From positions 896,019 to 928,875 of the forward strand of contig NZ_LBMK01000001.1 of assembly GCF_001005295.1 (NCBI RefSeq): a DNA stretch of 32,857 bases, read 5' to 3'. Positions 1-8,088 of this stretch are shown piece by piece (the stretch's first letter is position 1; each line of letters opens with the position of its first letter). Position numbers and translations under genes: made by a program. The stretch is from Streptomyces yangpuensis. Its GTDB lineage: Bacteria; Actinomycetota; Actinomycetes; Streptomycetales; Streptomycetaceae. The notes beneath the pieces are model-generated. The model had not been told where the DNA came from and did no database searches. It saw nothing but the letters and a program-made list of their open reading frames with translations.

Positions 1-33
1 CCCCCACCCCCCTTTTCCCGCTCCGCCCCGGGA

Positions 34-79
34 CACCACCCAGCCCCGCCGGCGTTTGAGGCGCGGCCACCGGCCCGCA
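34..79 (-). repeat. 46-bp 3'-flank repeat, copy A (downstream of ileS)
   Basis: These 46 bases are the exact reverse complement of 32732-32777. The copy lies about 150 bases past the ileS stop, and read in the ileS direction it has the same orientation as the other copy has relative to hisF. Its core (GCCCCGCCGGCGTTTGAG at 43-60) is, from memory, a very common intergenic motif in Streptomyces chromosomes. It can fold into an imperfect GC-rich hairpin. The role is unknown; a 3'-UTR or terminator-associated dispersed element is my inference. Confidence 0.85.
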
Positions 80-98
80 GACGGAAAACCTGGCCAGC

Positions 99-177
99 GC
101 CCGGCCAGGGCAGAGACGGCCACCGGCCAGAAACACCGCACCGCCCGGCCAGGGCAACGGCAGCGCCCGGCCAGGGC
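99..177 (-). repeat. three GCCCGGCCAGGGC hairpin units
   Basis: The 13-mer GCCCGGCCAGGGC occurs at 99-111, 143-155 and 165-177. Each unit can form a small GCCC/GGGC hairpin. The last two are separated by the short linker AACGGCAGC. The same unit occurs twice, on the opposite strand, after hisF. This fills most of the gene-free stretch 1-228; nothing in it looks coding. Confidence 0.8.
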
Positions 178-183
178 AGAGGC

Positions 184-215
184 GGCCCGCCCCCCCCGGA
201 GGGGAGGGGCGGGCC
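184..215 (-). terminator. ileS terminator hairpin
   Basis: Perfect 10-bp arms GGCCCGCCCC (184-193) and GGGGCGGGCC (206-215) enclose a loop that can extend with CCCC/GGGG pairing. The hairpin starts about 13 bases past the ileS stop. There is no U-tract, as is common for terminators in this GC range. Confidence 0.75.
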
Positions 216-228
216 GGGGTGGGGTGCG

Positions 229-3200
229 TCAGGCCTTGCGGAGGCGGAACGTCAGGGACAGGGGCTCGTCCGTGAAGGGGTCGCCGTAGGCGGCATCGGC
301 CTCGCCGGACGCGAAGTCCGTGGCGAGCACCTCGTCCGCGATCAGGCCCGCGTGGTCCGTCAGGGCCGTCACGACCTCCGGGTCCGCGGAGGACCAGCGC
401 AGGGCGATCCGGTCCGCCACGTCGAGCCCGGAGTTCTTCCGGGCCTCCTGGATCAGCCGGATCGCGTCACGGGCCAGGCCCGCCAGCCGCAGCTCCGGGG
501 TGATCTCCAGGTCCAGGGCCACCGTCGCGCCCGAGTCGGAGGCCACCGACCAGCCCTCGCGGGGGGTCTCGGTGATGATGACCTCCTCCGGGGAGAGGGA
601 GACCGGCTCGCCGTTCACCTCGACCGAGGCCTCGCCCGAGCGGAGGGCCAGCGACAGGGCCGCCGCGTCCGCCGCGGCCACGGCCTTCGCCACGTCCTGG
701 ACGCCCTTGCCGAAGCGCTTGCCCAGCGCGCGGAAGTTCGCCTTCGCCGTGGTGTCCACCAGGGACCCGCCGACCTCCGAGAGGGAGGCCAGGGAGGAGA
801 CGTTCAGCTCCTCCGTGATCTGGGCCTGCAGCTCCGGGGAGAGCGCGGCGAAGCCCGCCGCGCCGACCAGGGCCCGGGAGAGGGGCTGGCGGGTCTTCAC
901 GCCCGATTCCGCGCGGGTCGCGCGGCCGAGCTCCACCAGGCGGCGTACGAGCTGCATCTGCTGGGACAGGGTCGGGTCGATCGCCGAGGTGTCCGCCGTC
1001 GGCCACGCCGACAGGTGGACCGACTCGGGGGCGTCCGGGGTGACCGGGACCACCATGTCCTGCCAGACCCGCTCCGTGATGAAGGGGGTCAGCGGGGCCA
1101 TGAGACGGGTGACCGTCTCGACCACGTCGTGCAGGGTGCGCAGCGCGGCCGCGTCGCCCTGCCAGAAGCGGCGGCGCGAGCGGCGGACGTACCAGTTGGA
1201 CAGGTCGTCGACGAAGGAGGAGAGGAGCTTGCCCGCCCGCTGGGTGTCGTAGGACTCCATCGCCTCGGTGACCTCGGCGACGAGGGCGTGCAGCTCGGAG
1301 AGGAGCCAGCGGTCGAGGACCGTGCGGTCGGCCGGGGACGGGTCGGCCGCGGAGGGCGCCCAGCTCGACGTACGGGCGTACAGCGCCTGGAAGGCGACCG
1401 TGTTCCAGTACGTGAGGAGCGTCTTGCGGACGACCTCCTGGATCGTGCCGTGGCCCACGCGGCGGGCCGCCCACGGGGAGCCGCCGGCCGCCATGAACCA
1501 GCGGACCGCGTCCGCGCCGTGCTGGTCCATGAGCGGGATCGGCTGGAGGATGTTGCCCAGGTGCTTGGACATCTTGCGGCCGTCCTCGGCGAGGATGTGG
1601 CCCAGGCAGACCACGTTCTCGTAGGACGACTTGTCGAAGACGAGGGTGCCGACCGCCATCAGCGTGTAGAACCAGCCGCGGGTCTGGTCGATGGCCTCCG
1701 AGATGAACTGCGCCGGGTAGCGCTTCTCGAAGATCTCCTTGTTCTTGTACGGGTAGCCCCACTGCGCGAACGGCATCGAGCCCGAGTCGTACCAGGCGTC
1801 GATGACCTCCGGCACGCGGACCGCTTCGAGGGAGCAGCCCTCGGCGGTGCAGGTGAAGGTCACGTCGTCGATGTACGGGCGGTGCGGGTCCAGGTCGGAG
1901 TGGTCCTGGCCGGACAGCTCGGACAGCTCGGCGCGGGAGCCGACGCAGGTGAGGTGGTTCTCCTCACAGCGCCAGATCGGCAGCGGGGTGCCCCAGTAGC
2001 GGTTGCGGGAGAGTGCCCAGTCGATGTTGTTGTTCAGCCAGTCGCCGAAGCGGCCCTGCTTGACGGAGTCCGGGAACCAGTTGGTCTTCTCGTTCTCCCG
2101 CAGCATCGCGTCCTTGACGGCGGTGGTGCGGATGTACCAGGACGGCTGCGCGTAGTAGAGCAGGGCCGTGTGGCAGCGCCAGCAGTGCGGGTAGCTGTGC
2201 TCGTAGGCGATGTGCTTGAAGAGCCGGCCGCGGGCGTCGAGGTCGGCGGTCAGCTTCTCGTCGGCCTTCTTGAAGAAGACGCCGCCCACCAGGGGGACCT
2301 CCTCCTCGAAGGTGCCGTCGGGGCGGACCGGGTTCACCACGGGCAGGCCGTACGAGCGGCAGACCGCGAGGTCGTCGGCGCCGAAGGCGGGGGACTGGTG
2401 GACCAGACCGGTGCCGTCCTCGGTCGTGACGTACTCGGCGTTCACGACGTAGTGGGCGGGCTCGGGGAACTCGACGAGGTCGAAGGGGCGCTCGTAGGTC
2501 CAGCGCTCCATCTCCTTGCCGGTGAAGGACTCGCCGGTGGCCTCCCAGCCCTCGCCGAGGGCCTTCTCCAGCAGCGGCTGGGCGACGACCAGCTTCTCCT
2601 CACCGTTGGTCGCGACGACGTAGGTGACCTCGGGGTGCGCGGCGACCGCCGTGTTGGACACCAGGGTCCACGGGGTGGTCGTCCAGACCAGCAGCGCCGC
2701 CTGGCCCGCGAGCGGGCCGGAGGTCAGCGGGAAGCGCACGTAGACGGAGGGGTCGACGACCGTCTCGTAGCCCTGGGCCAGCTCGTGGTCGGACAGGCCG
2801 GTGCCGCAGCGCGGGCACCAGGGCGCGACACGGTGGTCCTGGGTGAGCAGACCCTTGTTGAAGATCTCCTTCAGCGACCACCACACGGACTCGACGTACT
2901 CGGGGTCCATGGTCCGGTAGGCGTCGTCCAGGTCGACCCAGTAGCCCATGCGGGTCGTGAGCTCGGTGAACGCGTCGGTGTGGCGGGTCACGGACTCGCG
3001 GCACCTGGCGTTGAACTCGGCGATGCCGTACGCCTCGATGTCCTGCTTGCCGTTGAAGCCCAGTTCCTTCTCGACGGCGAGCTCGACGGGCAGGCCGTGG
3101 CAGTCCCAGCCGGCCTTGCGGGCCACGTGGTAGCCGCGCATCGTGCGGAAGCGGGGGAAGACGTCCTTGAAGACGCGGGCCTCGATGTGGTGCGCGCCGG

Positions 3201-3375
3201 GCATGCCGTTCGCGGTGGGCGGGCCCTCGTAGAAGACCCACTCGGGGCGTCCCTCGGACTGCTCCAGGGTCTTGGCGAAGGTCTTGCTCTCGCGCCAGAA
3301 GTCGAGGACCGCGTGCTCAAGGGCAGGCAGGTCGACCTGGGCGGGTACCGGGCGGTACTGCGGCGGTGTGGTCAT
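229..3375 (-). CDS. ileS: isoleucyl-tRNA synthetase (GXHH signature variant)
   Basis: This enzyme charges tRNA-Ile with isoleucine in the cytoplasm. The protein is 1048 aa, the size of the long bacterial/eukaryote-like IleRS. The Rossmann catalytic core, the CP1 editing insertion (roughly residues 190-400), KMSKH at 601-605, an anticodon-binding domain and cysteine pairs such as CPRCG are visible. The first signature motif reads GMPGAHHIEAR (G60-A-H62-H63) where class I enzymes normally have HxGH. That is the swapped GXHH form, which I recall being reported for mupirocin-hyper-resistant type 2 IleRS. The ATG at 3375 follows a GGAGG about 14 bases upstream, which lies inside the T-box switch. 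The gene is monocistronic, with a hairpin just after the stop. Confidence 0.97.
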   Translation of the reverse strand: MTTPPQYRPVPAQVDLPALEHAVLDFWRESKTFAKTLEQSEGRPEWVFYEGPPTANGMPGAHHIEARVFKDVFPRFRTMRGYHVARKAGWDCHGLPVELAVEKELGFNGKQDIEAYGIAEFNARCRESVTRHTDAFTELTTRMGYWVDLDDAYRTMDPEYVESVWWSLKEIFNKGLLTQDHRVAPWCPRCGTGLSDHELAQGYETVVDPSVYVRFPLTSGPLAGQAALLVWTTTPWTLVSNTAVAAHPEVTYVVATNGEEKLVVAQPLLEKALGEGWEATGESFTGKEMERWTYERPFDLVEFPEPAHYVVNAEYVTTEDGTGLVHQSPAFGADDLAVCRSYGLPVVNPVRPDGTFEEEVPLVGGVFFKKADEKLTADLDARGRLFKHIAYEHSYPHCWRCHTALLYYAQPSWYIRTTAVKDAMLRENEKTNWFPDSVKQGRFGDWLNNNIDWALSRNRYWGTPLPIWRCEENHLTCVGSRAELSELSGQDHSDLDPHRPYIDDVTFTCTAEGCSLEAVRVPEVIDAWYDSGSMPFAQWGYPYKNKEIFEKRYPAQFISEAIDQTRGWFYTLMAVGTLVFDKSSYENVVCLGHILAEDGRKMSKHLGNILQPIPLMDQHGADAVRWFMAAGGSPWAARRVGHGTIQEVVRKTLLTYWNTVAFQALYARTSSWAPSAADPSPADRTVLDRWLLSELHALVAEVTEAMESYDTQRAGKLLSSFVDDLSNWYVRRSRRRFWQGDAAALRTLHDVVETVTRLMAPLTPFITERVWQDMVVPVTPDAPESVHLSAWPTADTSAIDPTLSQQMQLVRRLVELGRATRAESGVKTRQPLSRALVGAAGFAALSPELQAQITEELNVSSLASLSEVGGSLVDTTAKANFRALGKRFGKGVQDVAKAVAAADAAALSLALRSGEASVEVNGEPVSLSPEEVIITETPREGWSVASDSGATVALDLEITPELRLAGLARDAIRLIQEARKNSGLDVADRIALRWSSADPEVVTALTDHAGLIADEVLATDFASGEADAAYGDPFTDEPLSLTFRLRKA

Positions 3376-3384
3376 GAGGCTGAA

Positions 3385-3652
3385 CTCTTCCTCCGGCGGG
3401 GTGTCACTTCCGTCCGGAGGGACGAGAGCCGATGCTGCTCCCGCGGTACCACCCTCCTTGGCCGCCGGACGGATCCGGTGGCCCCCTCATTGGGGTGCGA
3501 AGCCGGTTCTACTCGCCCTGCGGGGGACCCGCGGCTTTCTTCCGGCGGCTCAGGGGTGATCCTTCACGTCGCGCTCGCCCCCGGGCTCTCACCGTCCCCG
3601 GGTCGCTCCTGGCTGCGTCCGACGCTACTCGTCCCCGTCCATGCCTTTCGCT
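3385..3652 (-). promoter_or_regulatory. T-box riboswitch, translational type, ileS leader
   Basis: Read on the minus strand, the leader contains the near-invariant T-box sequence AGGGTGGTACCGCGG (3441-3455), which pairs with the uncharged tRNA acceptor end. The candidate specifier codon is ATC (Ile) at 3558-3560, within GAAGGATCACC. After the T-box, CCTCCGG (3414-3420 on the minus strand) is complementary to CCGGAGG (3390-3396), which holds the ileS ribosome binding site. No terminator hairpin with a U-run is present, so the switch should sequester the RBS rather than terminate. This matches the established actinobacterial ileS T-box design. The exact stem I boundaries were not folded. Confidence 0.93.
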
Positions 3653-3658
3653 GGGGCC

Positions 3659-3687
3659 AGTGTACGGGTGCGGGGGGCGCTCGGCAG
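3659..3687 (-). promoter_or_regulatory. ileS promoter candidate
   Basis: On the minus strand, TACACT (3659-3664) is a good -10 that would start the RNA at about 3652, just where the T-box leader begins. The -35 position (CTGCCG near 3682-3687) is weak. Confidence 0.5.
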
Positions 3688-3973
3688 ACCGATTAACGGG
3701 GGCCCGTGCGGGGCCCGCGGGTGCGGCGTGGCGGGGGTGCGGCCGGGGTCCGGGGAGGGGGCCGGGCAGGGGCCGGGAGTGACCCGAACGGGCCATCGGC
3801 GGCGCCGGGGCGTCGGGTGGGGTGCGAGGGGCGGATTACCGGGCCTCCGGATGGGCACAACGGATGCAGGTTGACCTCGACGGATGCGTGCCCCGTTGCC
3901 GCGGGGGCGGAGCCGATTTATCGTTCCGGCACGATTCGCGAGCAATATCACAGTATGTGAAGGGGCCGCGGCC
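3665..3973 (+). other. gene-free divergent intergenic region
   Basis: About 310 bases separate the ileS promoter from the DksA-like gene. No convincing gene is seen. The segment 3915-3958 is notably AT-richer than its surroundings and probably contains the promoter of the rightward gene, but I could not assign a clear -35/-10 pair. A TTGACC occurs at 3871-3876 without a good -10 partner. Confidence 0.4.
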
Positions 3974-4735
3974 ATGGTGGCGAAGAAGACAGCGGTCTCC
4001 GGAGACCTGGCTCCCGCCGAGAAGGCTCCGGCGAAGAAGGCTCCGGCCAAGAAGGCAGCGGCGAAGAAGGCAGCGGCGAAGAAGACGGCCGCGGCCGGGA
4101 AGGCATCGGCCGGCAGGGCGACCGCGGCCGGGAAGAAGACGACCGCAGTCAGGAAGACGACCGCCGTCGAGAAGCGGACGGCCACGGCCAAGAAGGCCGC
4201 GGCCGAGGGGGCGGCGCACGCCGCGAAGCAGACGGGAGTCCCGAACGTGGTTGCCAAGAAGAGCACCGGAGCGGCGAGGAAGACGGCCGCGGCCGCCACG
4301 AGCGGGCTGCCCAAGACCCGGGTCACGGCGGCCGCCCCCGGCGAGCTCGCCGTACGGCCCGGGGAGGACCCCTGGACGCCCGAGGAGGTCGAGGAGGCCC
4401 GCGCGGAGCTGGCGTCGGAGGTCCTGCGGCTGCGCGCCGAGCTGGACGCCTCCGAGGTGGCCATCTCGGGCCTCATGCGGGACTCGGGCGACGGAGCCGG
4501 CGACGACCAGGCCGACACGGGCACCAAGAACATCACGCGGGAGTCGGAGCTGGCGCTCGCGGCCAACGCCAGCTCGATGCTGGAGCAGACCGAGCGGGCC
4601 CTGGAACGGCTGGAGGCGGGCACGTACGGGCTCTGTGAGAACTGCGGGCAGCCCATCGGGAAGGCCAGGATGCAGGCCTTCCCCCGGGCCACGCTGTGCG
4701 TCGACTGCAAGCAGAAGCAGGAGCGCCGCCACTAG
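3974..4735 (+). CDS. DksA/TraR-family zinc-finger protein with Lys/Ala-rich N-terminal tail
   Basis: The C-terminal half is a DksA/TraR-type domain: a helical region (about residues 130-215) and a C4 zinc finger with C221-x2-C224 and C242-x2-C245. Family members act in the RNA polymerase secondary channel. The first ~110 residues are a low-complexity AKKAPAKKAAAKKAA-type tail, resembling histone H1 or HupS/HU-type DNA-binding tails, so the protein may bind DNA as well as polymerase; that is inference. The start is ATG 3974, with GAAGGGG about 8 bases upstream; further-upstream starts in this frame lack an RBS. Length is 253 aa, far longer than canonical DksA (about 150), the excess being the tail. 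lspA follows after 122 bases. Confidence 0.88.
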   Translation: MVAKKTAVSGDLAPAEKAPAKKAPAKKAAAKKAAAKKTAAAGKASAGRATAAGKKTTAVRKTTAVEKRTATAKKAAAEGAAHAAKQTGVPNVVAKKSTGAARKTAAAATSGLPKTRVTAAAPGELAVRPGEDPWTPEEVEEARAELASEVLRLRAELDASEVAISGLMRDSGDGAGDDQADTGTKNITRESELALAANASSMLEQTERALERLEAGTYGLCENCGQPIGKARMQAFPRATLCVDCKQKQERRH

Positions 4736-4791
4736 CGGAGCGCCGGTGCGTGACGGGAAAGGCAGGAGGCGGGGAGGGCGGTGTGCGGGGC

Positions 4792-4818
4792 CCCTGACGT
4801 ACCCTCGTCTGGTCAGGG
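4792..4818. terminator. inverted repeat between dksA-like gene and lspA
   Basis: CCCTGAC (4792-4798) and GTCAGGG (4812-4818) are perfect 7-base arms around a 13-base loop. It lies 57 bases past one stop and 40 bases before the next start. It could be an attenuator, weak terminator or operator; the sequence does not decide. Confidence 0.4.
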
Positions 4819-4857
4819 TCCAGAAGGAGCCTGGGTCGGCTAGTTCGAGGGACTCAC

Positions 4858-5418
4858 GTGGCAGAGGCGGAGCGCATCATCGGTACGCCGGACGTCGGGG
4901 ACGACGCCCAGCCGGAGTCGGCCGCGCCCAAGGGGCATCGGCGGATCGCGGCACTGCTCGTCGTGGCGGTGCTCGCCTACCTGCTGGACCTCGGCACCAA
5001 GATGCTGGTCGTGGCGAAGCTGGAGCACCAGCCGCCGATCGAGATCATCGGTGACCTGCTGAAGTTCGAGGCGGTCCGCAACCCGGGCGCCGCGTTCGGG
5101 TTCGGCGAGGCCTTCACCATCATCTTCACCGGTATCGCCGCGGCGGTGATCGTGGTGATCGTGCGGCTGGCCCGCAAGCTCTACAGCCTGCCGTGGGCGA
5201 TTGCCCTGGGTCTGCTGCTGGGCGGTGCGCTGGGCAACCTGACCGACCGGATCTTCCGCTCGCCGGGCGTGTTCCGCGGGGCGGTCGTGGACTTCATCGC
5301 GCCCGCGCACTTCGCCGTCTTCAACATCGCCGACTCGGCGATCGTGTGCGGCGGCATTCTCATCGTGCTGCTGTCCTTCAAGGGCCTGGACCCGGACGGC
5401 ACCGTCCACAAGGACTGA
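4858..5418 (+). CDS. lspA: lipoprotein signal peptidase (signal peptidase II)
   Basis: This aspartyl membrane protease cleaves the signal peptide of prolipoproteins after lipid attachment. The 186-aa protein has the expected four membrane segments (about 30-50, 85-103, 111-127, 153-173). The two catalytic aspartates lie in the conserved contexts GAVVDFI (D145) and FNIADSAI (D159), and NPGAAFGFG (75-83) is conserved. It has a hydrophilic N-terminal extension of about 28 residues relative to E. coli, as is usual in actinobacteria. The start is GTG 4858 with GAGG 7 bases upstream. The RluD-type gene follows after 53 bases, the classic lspA-rlu neighbourhood. Confidence 0.96.
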   Translation: MAEAERIIGTPDVGDDAQPESAAPKGHRRIAALLVVAVLAYLLDLGTKMLVVAKLEHQPPIEIIGDLLKFEAVRNPGAAFGFGEAFTIIFTGIAAAVIVVIVRLARKLYSLPWAIALGLLLGGALGNLTDRIFRSPGVFRGAVVDFIAPAHFAVFNIADSAIVCGGILIVLLSFKGLDPDGTVHKD

Positions 5419-5459
5419 TCGAAGCGCTGATCGCGGAACAGCTCGTCCGCCCCGTCCTG

Positions 5460-5465
5460 CATACT
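5460..5465 (+). promoter_or_regulatory. -10 of rluD-like gene, leaderless-type
   Basis: CATACT ends 6 bases before the GTG at 5472 and no Shine-Dalgarno sequence is present. Transcription from here would begin at or next to the start codon, giving a leaderless message. The -35 is not evident. Confidence 0.4.
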
Positions 5466-5471
5466 CGACGG

Positions 5472-6413
5472 GTGAGTACGATTCCCGAGATCCGCACCCT
5501 GCCCGTTCCCGATGGCCTCGAAGGCGAGCGCGTCGACGCCGCCATCGCCCGTATGTTCGGTTTCTCCCGGACGAAGGCGGCCGAGCTCGCGGCCGAGGGG
5601 AAGGTGTCGGTCGACGGCAGCGTCGTCGGGAAGTCCGAGCGCGTGCACGGCGGCGCCTGGCTCGAGGTCGAGATGCCCGCACCCCCGCGCCCGGTCGAGG
5701 TCGTCGCCGAGCCGGTCCCGGGCATGGAGATCGTCCATGACGACGACGACATCGTCGTCATCATGAAGCCGGTGGGTGTCGCCGCCCACCCGAGCCCCGG
5801 CTGGACCGGCACCACCGTCATCGGCGGTCTCGCCGCCGCGGGCTACCGCATCTCCACCTCCGGCGCGTCCGAGCGCCAGGGCATCGTGCACCGCCTCGAC
5901 GTCGGCACGTCCGGCCTGATGACCGTCGCCAAGTCGGAGCGCGCCTACACCTCGCTGAAGAACCAGTTCCGCGAGCGGGTCGTGGACAAGCGCTACCACG
6001 CGCTCGTGCAGGGCCACCCCGACCCGATGAGCGGCACCATCGACGCCCCGATCGGCCGCCACCCCAGCGCGGACTACAAGTGGGCGGTGACCCAGGACGG
6101 CAAGGCCTCCGTCACCCACTACGACCTGATCGAGGCCTTCCGCGCCGCCTCGCTGCTGGACATCAAGCTGGAGACGGGGCGTACGCACCAGATCCGCGTG
6201 CACATGTCCGCGCACCGCCACCCGTGCGTCGGTGACCTGACCTACGGCGCCGACCCGACCGTCGCGAAGCGGCTCGGGCTCACCCGCCAGTGGCTGCATG
6301 CGGTCCGGCTCGGTTTCGAGCACCCCGCGGACGGCCAGTGGGTGGAGTTCGAGAGCACCTACCCGGCGGACCTCCAGCACGCCCTCGACGTGATCCGGGC
6401 GGAGAGCGAGTAA
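5472..6413 (+). CDS. rluD: RluA/RluD-family 23S rRNA pseudouridine synthase
   Basis: The 313-aa protein has an N-terminal S4 RNA-binding domain (about residues 15-75, [19 protein letters not shown]) followed by the pseudouridine synthase domain. The catalytic aspartate is D143 in [14 protein letters not shown], and the C-terminal RTHQIRVHM motif is present. Family members isomerise uridines, in E. coli RluD those of 23S rRNA helix 69; the exact target here is inferred from similarity. GTG 5472 was chosen because the S4 domain starts soon after it and upstream codons in this frame overlap lspA. The symbol is a family-level assignment. Confidence 0.9.
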   Translation: MSTIPEIRTLPVPDGLEGERVDAAIARMFGFSRTKAAELAAEGKVSVDGSVVGKSERVHGGAWLEVEMPAPPRPVEVVAEPVPGMEIVHDDDDIVVIMKPVGVAAHPSPGWTGTTVIGGLAAAGYRISTSGASERQGIVHRLDVGTSGLMTVAKSERAYTSLKNQFRERVVDKRYHALVQGHPDPMSGTIDAPIGRHPSADYKWAVTQDGKASVTHYDLIEAFRAASLLDIKLETGRTHQIRVHMSAHRHPCVGDLTYGADPTVAKRLGLTRQWLHAVRLGFEHPADGQWVEFESTYPADLQHALDVIRAESE

Positions 6414-6480
6414 CGGCTCCCGCCCGCGGCGCCCCGACACGCGGCCCCGTCCCCGACCGCCGCTGCCGGGCCCGGCGGGC

Positions 6481-6489
6481 TGGCAGGGT
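6481..6489 (+). promoter_or_regulatory. extended -10 (TGGCAGGGT) of antiporter gene
   Basis: TGG-CAGGGT ends exactly 7 bases before the first base of the start codon. The same arrangement is found at 9195-9203 and 23140-23148. It is consistent with a leaderless start. Confidence 0.4.
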
Positions 6490-6495
6490 GGGGGA

Positions 6496-8088
6496 GTGGA
6501 TCAGCTTGCTCTGCTGTTCGTGCTCCTCCTCGGGGCCGTGGTCATGGTGCCGCTCGGGGACCGGCTGGGGCTGCCCGCGCCCGTCCTGATGACCCTCGGC
6601 GGGGTGGTCCTCGCCCTGGTGCCGGCCGTGCCGGACGTCGAGGTACCGCCCGAGTTCATCCTCCCGCTGGTGCTGCCCCCGCTGCTGTACGCCTCCGTGC
6701 AGCGCACCTCGTGGCGGCAGTTCGCCGCCAACGTGCGGCCGATCCTGCTGCTGGCCGTGGCCCTGGTCTTCGTCACGACCGCCGCCGTGGCCGCCGTCGC
6801 CCACTCGGTGGTGCCCGGGCTGCCGCTCGCCGCCGCCGTCGCCCTCGGCGCACTCGTGGCCCCGCCCGACCCGGTCGCCGCCACCGCCGTCGCCGGATCG
6901 CTCGGGCTGCCCCGCCGCATGGTGTCGATCCTGGAGGGCGAGGGGCTCTTCAACGACGTGACGGCCATCGTGCTCTACCACGTGGCGATCGCCGCCGCCG
7001 TCAGCGGCAGCTTCTCCTGGCCCGACGCGCTGGGCGAGTTCGTACTGTCCGCCGTCGTCGCCGTGGTCGTCGGCCTGGCCCTCGGCTGGACCACCCACCG
7101 GCTGATGGGCCGGCTCGGTGACGCCACCCTCCAGATCGGGCTGACGCTGCTCGTGCCCTTCGTCTCGTACACGGTCGCCGAGGAGCTGCACGGGTCCGGG
7201 GTGCTGGCCGTGCTGACGACGGCCCTGTTCCTCGCCGAGTACGCCTCCGACGCCGACGACGTGCTGGGCCGGCTGGCCGGGCACACCTTCTGGGAGGTCG
7301 TGGACACGCTGGTCACCGGCGTGGCCTTCGGGCTGATCGGGCTGGAGCTCCACAACGTCTTCGGGACGGCCCAGGACCGGATGGGGGAGATGGCCGGATG
7401 GGCGGCGGTCGTCGTCGCGGTCGTGGTCGGTGTACGGCTGGTGTGGCTGCTGCCGGCCGGGTGGCTCGCGAAGAAGCTGCATCAGCGGCGCGACTACGAC
7501 GAGGAGATCCCGCTGAGCTGGCGGGAGAGCGTGGTGATGTGGTGGGCCGGGATGCGCGGGGTGGCCTCCGTCGCCCTGGCCCTGGCCATTCCCCTCAGGA
7601 CGGACTCCGGCGAGCCCTTTCCCGCACGGGACCAGATCATCTTCATCGCCTTCGCGGTGATCATGGTGACCCTGGTGTGCCAGGGGCTGACCCTGCCCTG
7701 GCTGGTGCGGCGCCTGGGCGTGGAGGAGGACACCGACGCCCGGCGGGACGCCGAGCGGCAGCTGGCCGTCCGCGCCGCCAGGGCCGCGAAGCACCGGCTG
7801 AAGGAGATCGAGGAGGCCGAGGACCTGCCGGAGGACCTGATCGAGCAGCTGACCCGGCGCGCCTACGACGTGGGCGCCAGGATCAGCCCGGACATGGTGG
7901 ACGAGGAGCGGCGCGAGGCTTACGCGAAGCGGGTCCAGCGCCTTCACGACATCCAGCGGATCCAGCGGGAGATGATGTCGGCCGCCCGCCACGAGGTGCT
8001 GGCCGCCCGCAGCGAACCCGGCTCCGACCCGGAGGTCGTCGACCGGGTGCTGCGCCACCTGGACGTACGCAGCCTGCGCGCCCCTTAG
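6496..8088 (+). CDS. CPA1-family Na+/H+ antiporter
   Basis: This is a polytopic inner-membrane cation/proton exchanger of 530 aa, with about 12 hydrophobic segments in the first ~410 residues. Conserved family stretches are visible: VAPPDPVAATAV, then EGEGLFNDVTAIVLY with the ND pair of the ion site, and WAGMRGVASVALALAIP. After the membrane part there is a charged cytoplasmic tail of ~115 residues rich in Glu/Arg (KEIEEAEDLPEDLIEQL), helical and possibly regulatory. Such proteins (NhaP/YjcE-like) extrude Na+ or K+ for pH and salt homeostasis; the ion is not predictable here. The stop overlaps that of the converging MscS gene. Confidence 0.92.
   Translation: MDQLALLFVLLLGAVVMVPLGDRLGLPAPVLMTLGGVVLALVPAVPDVEVPPEFILPLVLPPLLYASVQRTSWRQFAANVRPILLLAVALVFVTTAAVAAVAHSVVPGLPLAAAVALGALVAPPDPVAATAVAGSLGLPRRMVSILEGEGLFNDVTAIVLYHVAIAAAVSGSFSWPDALGEFVLSAVVAVVVGLALGWTTHRLMGRLGDATLQIGLTLLVPFVSYTVAEELHGSGVLAVLTTALFLAEYASDADDVLGRLAGHTFWEVVDTLVTGVAFGLIGLELHNVFGTAQDRMGEMAGWAAVVVAVVVGVRLVWLLPAGWLAKKLHQRRDYDEEIPLSWRESVVMWWAGMRGVASVALALAIPLRTDSGEPFPARDQIIFIAFAVIMVTLVCQGLTLPWLVRRLGVEEDTDARRDAERQLAVRAARAAKHRLKEIEEAEDLPEDLIEQLTRRAYDVGARISPDMVDEERREAYAKRVQRLHDIQRIQREMMSAARHEVLAARSEPGSDPEVVDRVLRHLDVRSLRAP

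Noticed and set aside
352..3696. Open plus-strand frame of about 1,100 codons antisense to ileS
   Set aside because: Low-complexity Arg/Gly/Val composition, no RBS, fully mirrored by a certain ileS on the other strand.
4020..4100. Tandem repeats of GGCAGCGGCGAAGAA type
   Set aside because: They encode the AAKK repeats of the DksA-like protein tail and need no separate explanation as DNA elements.
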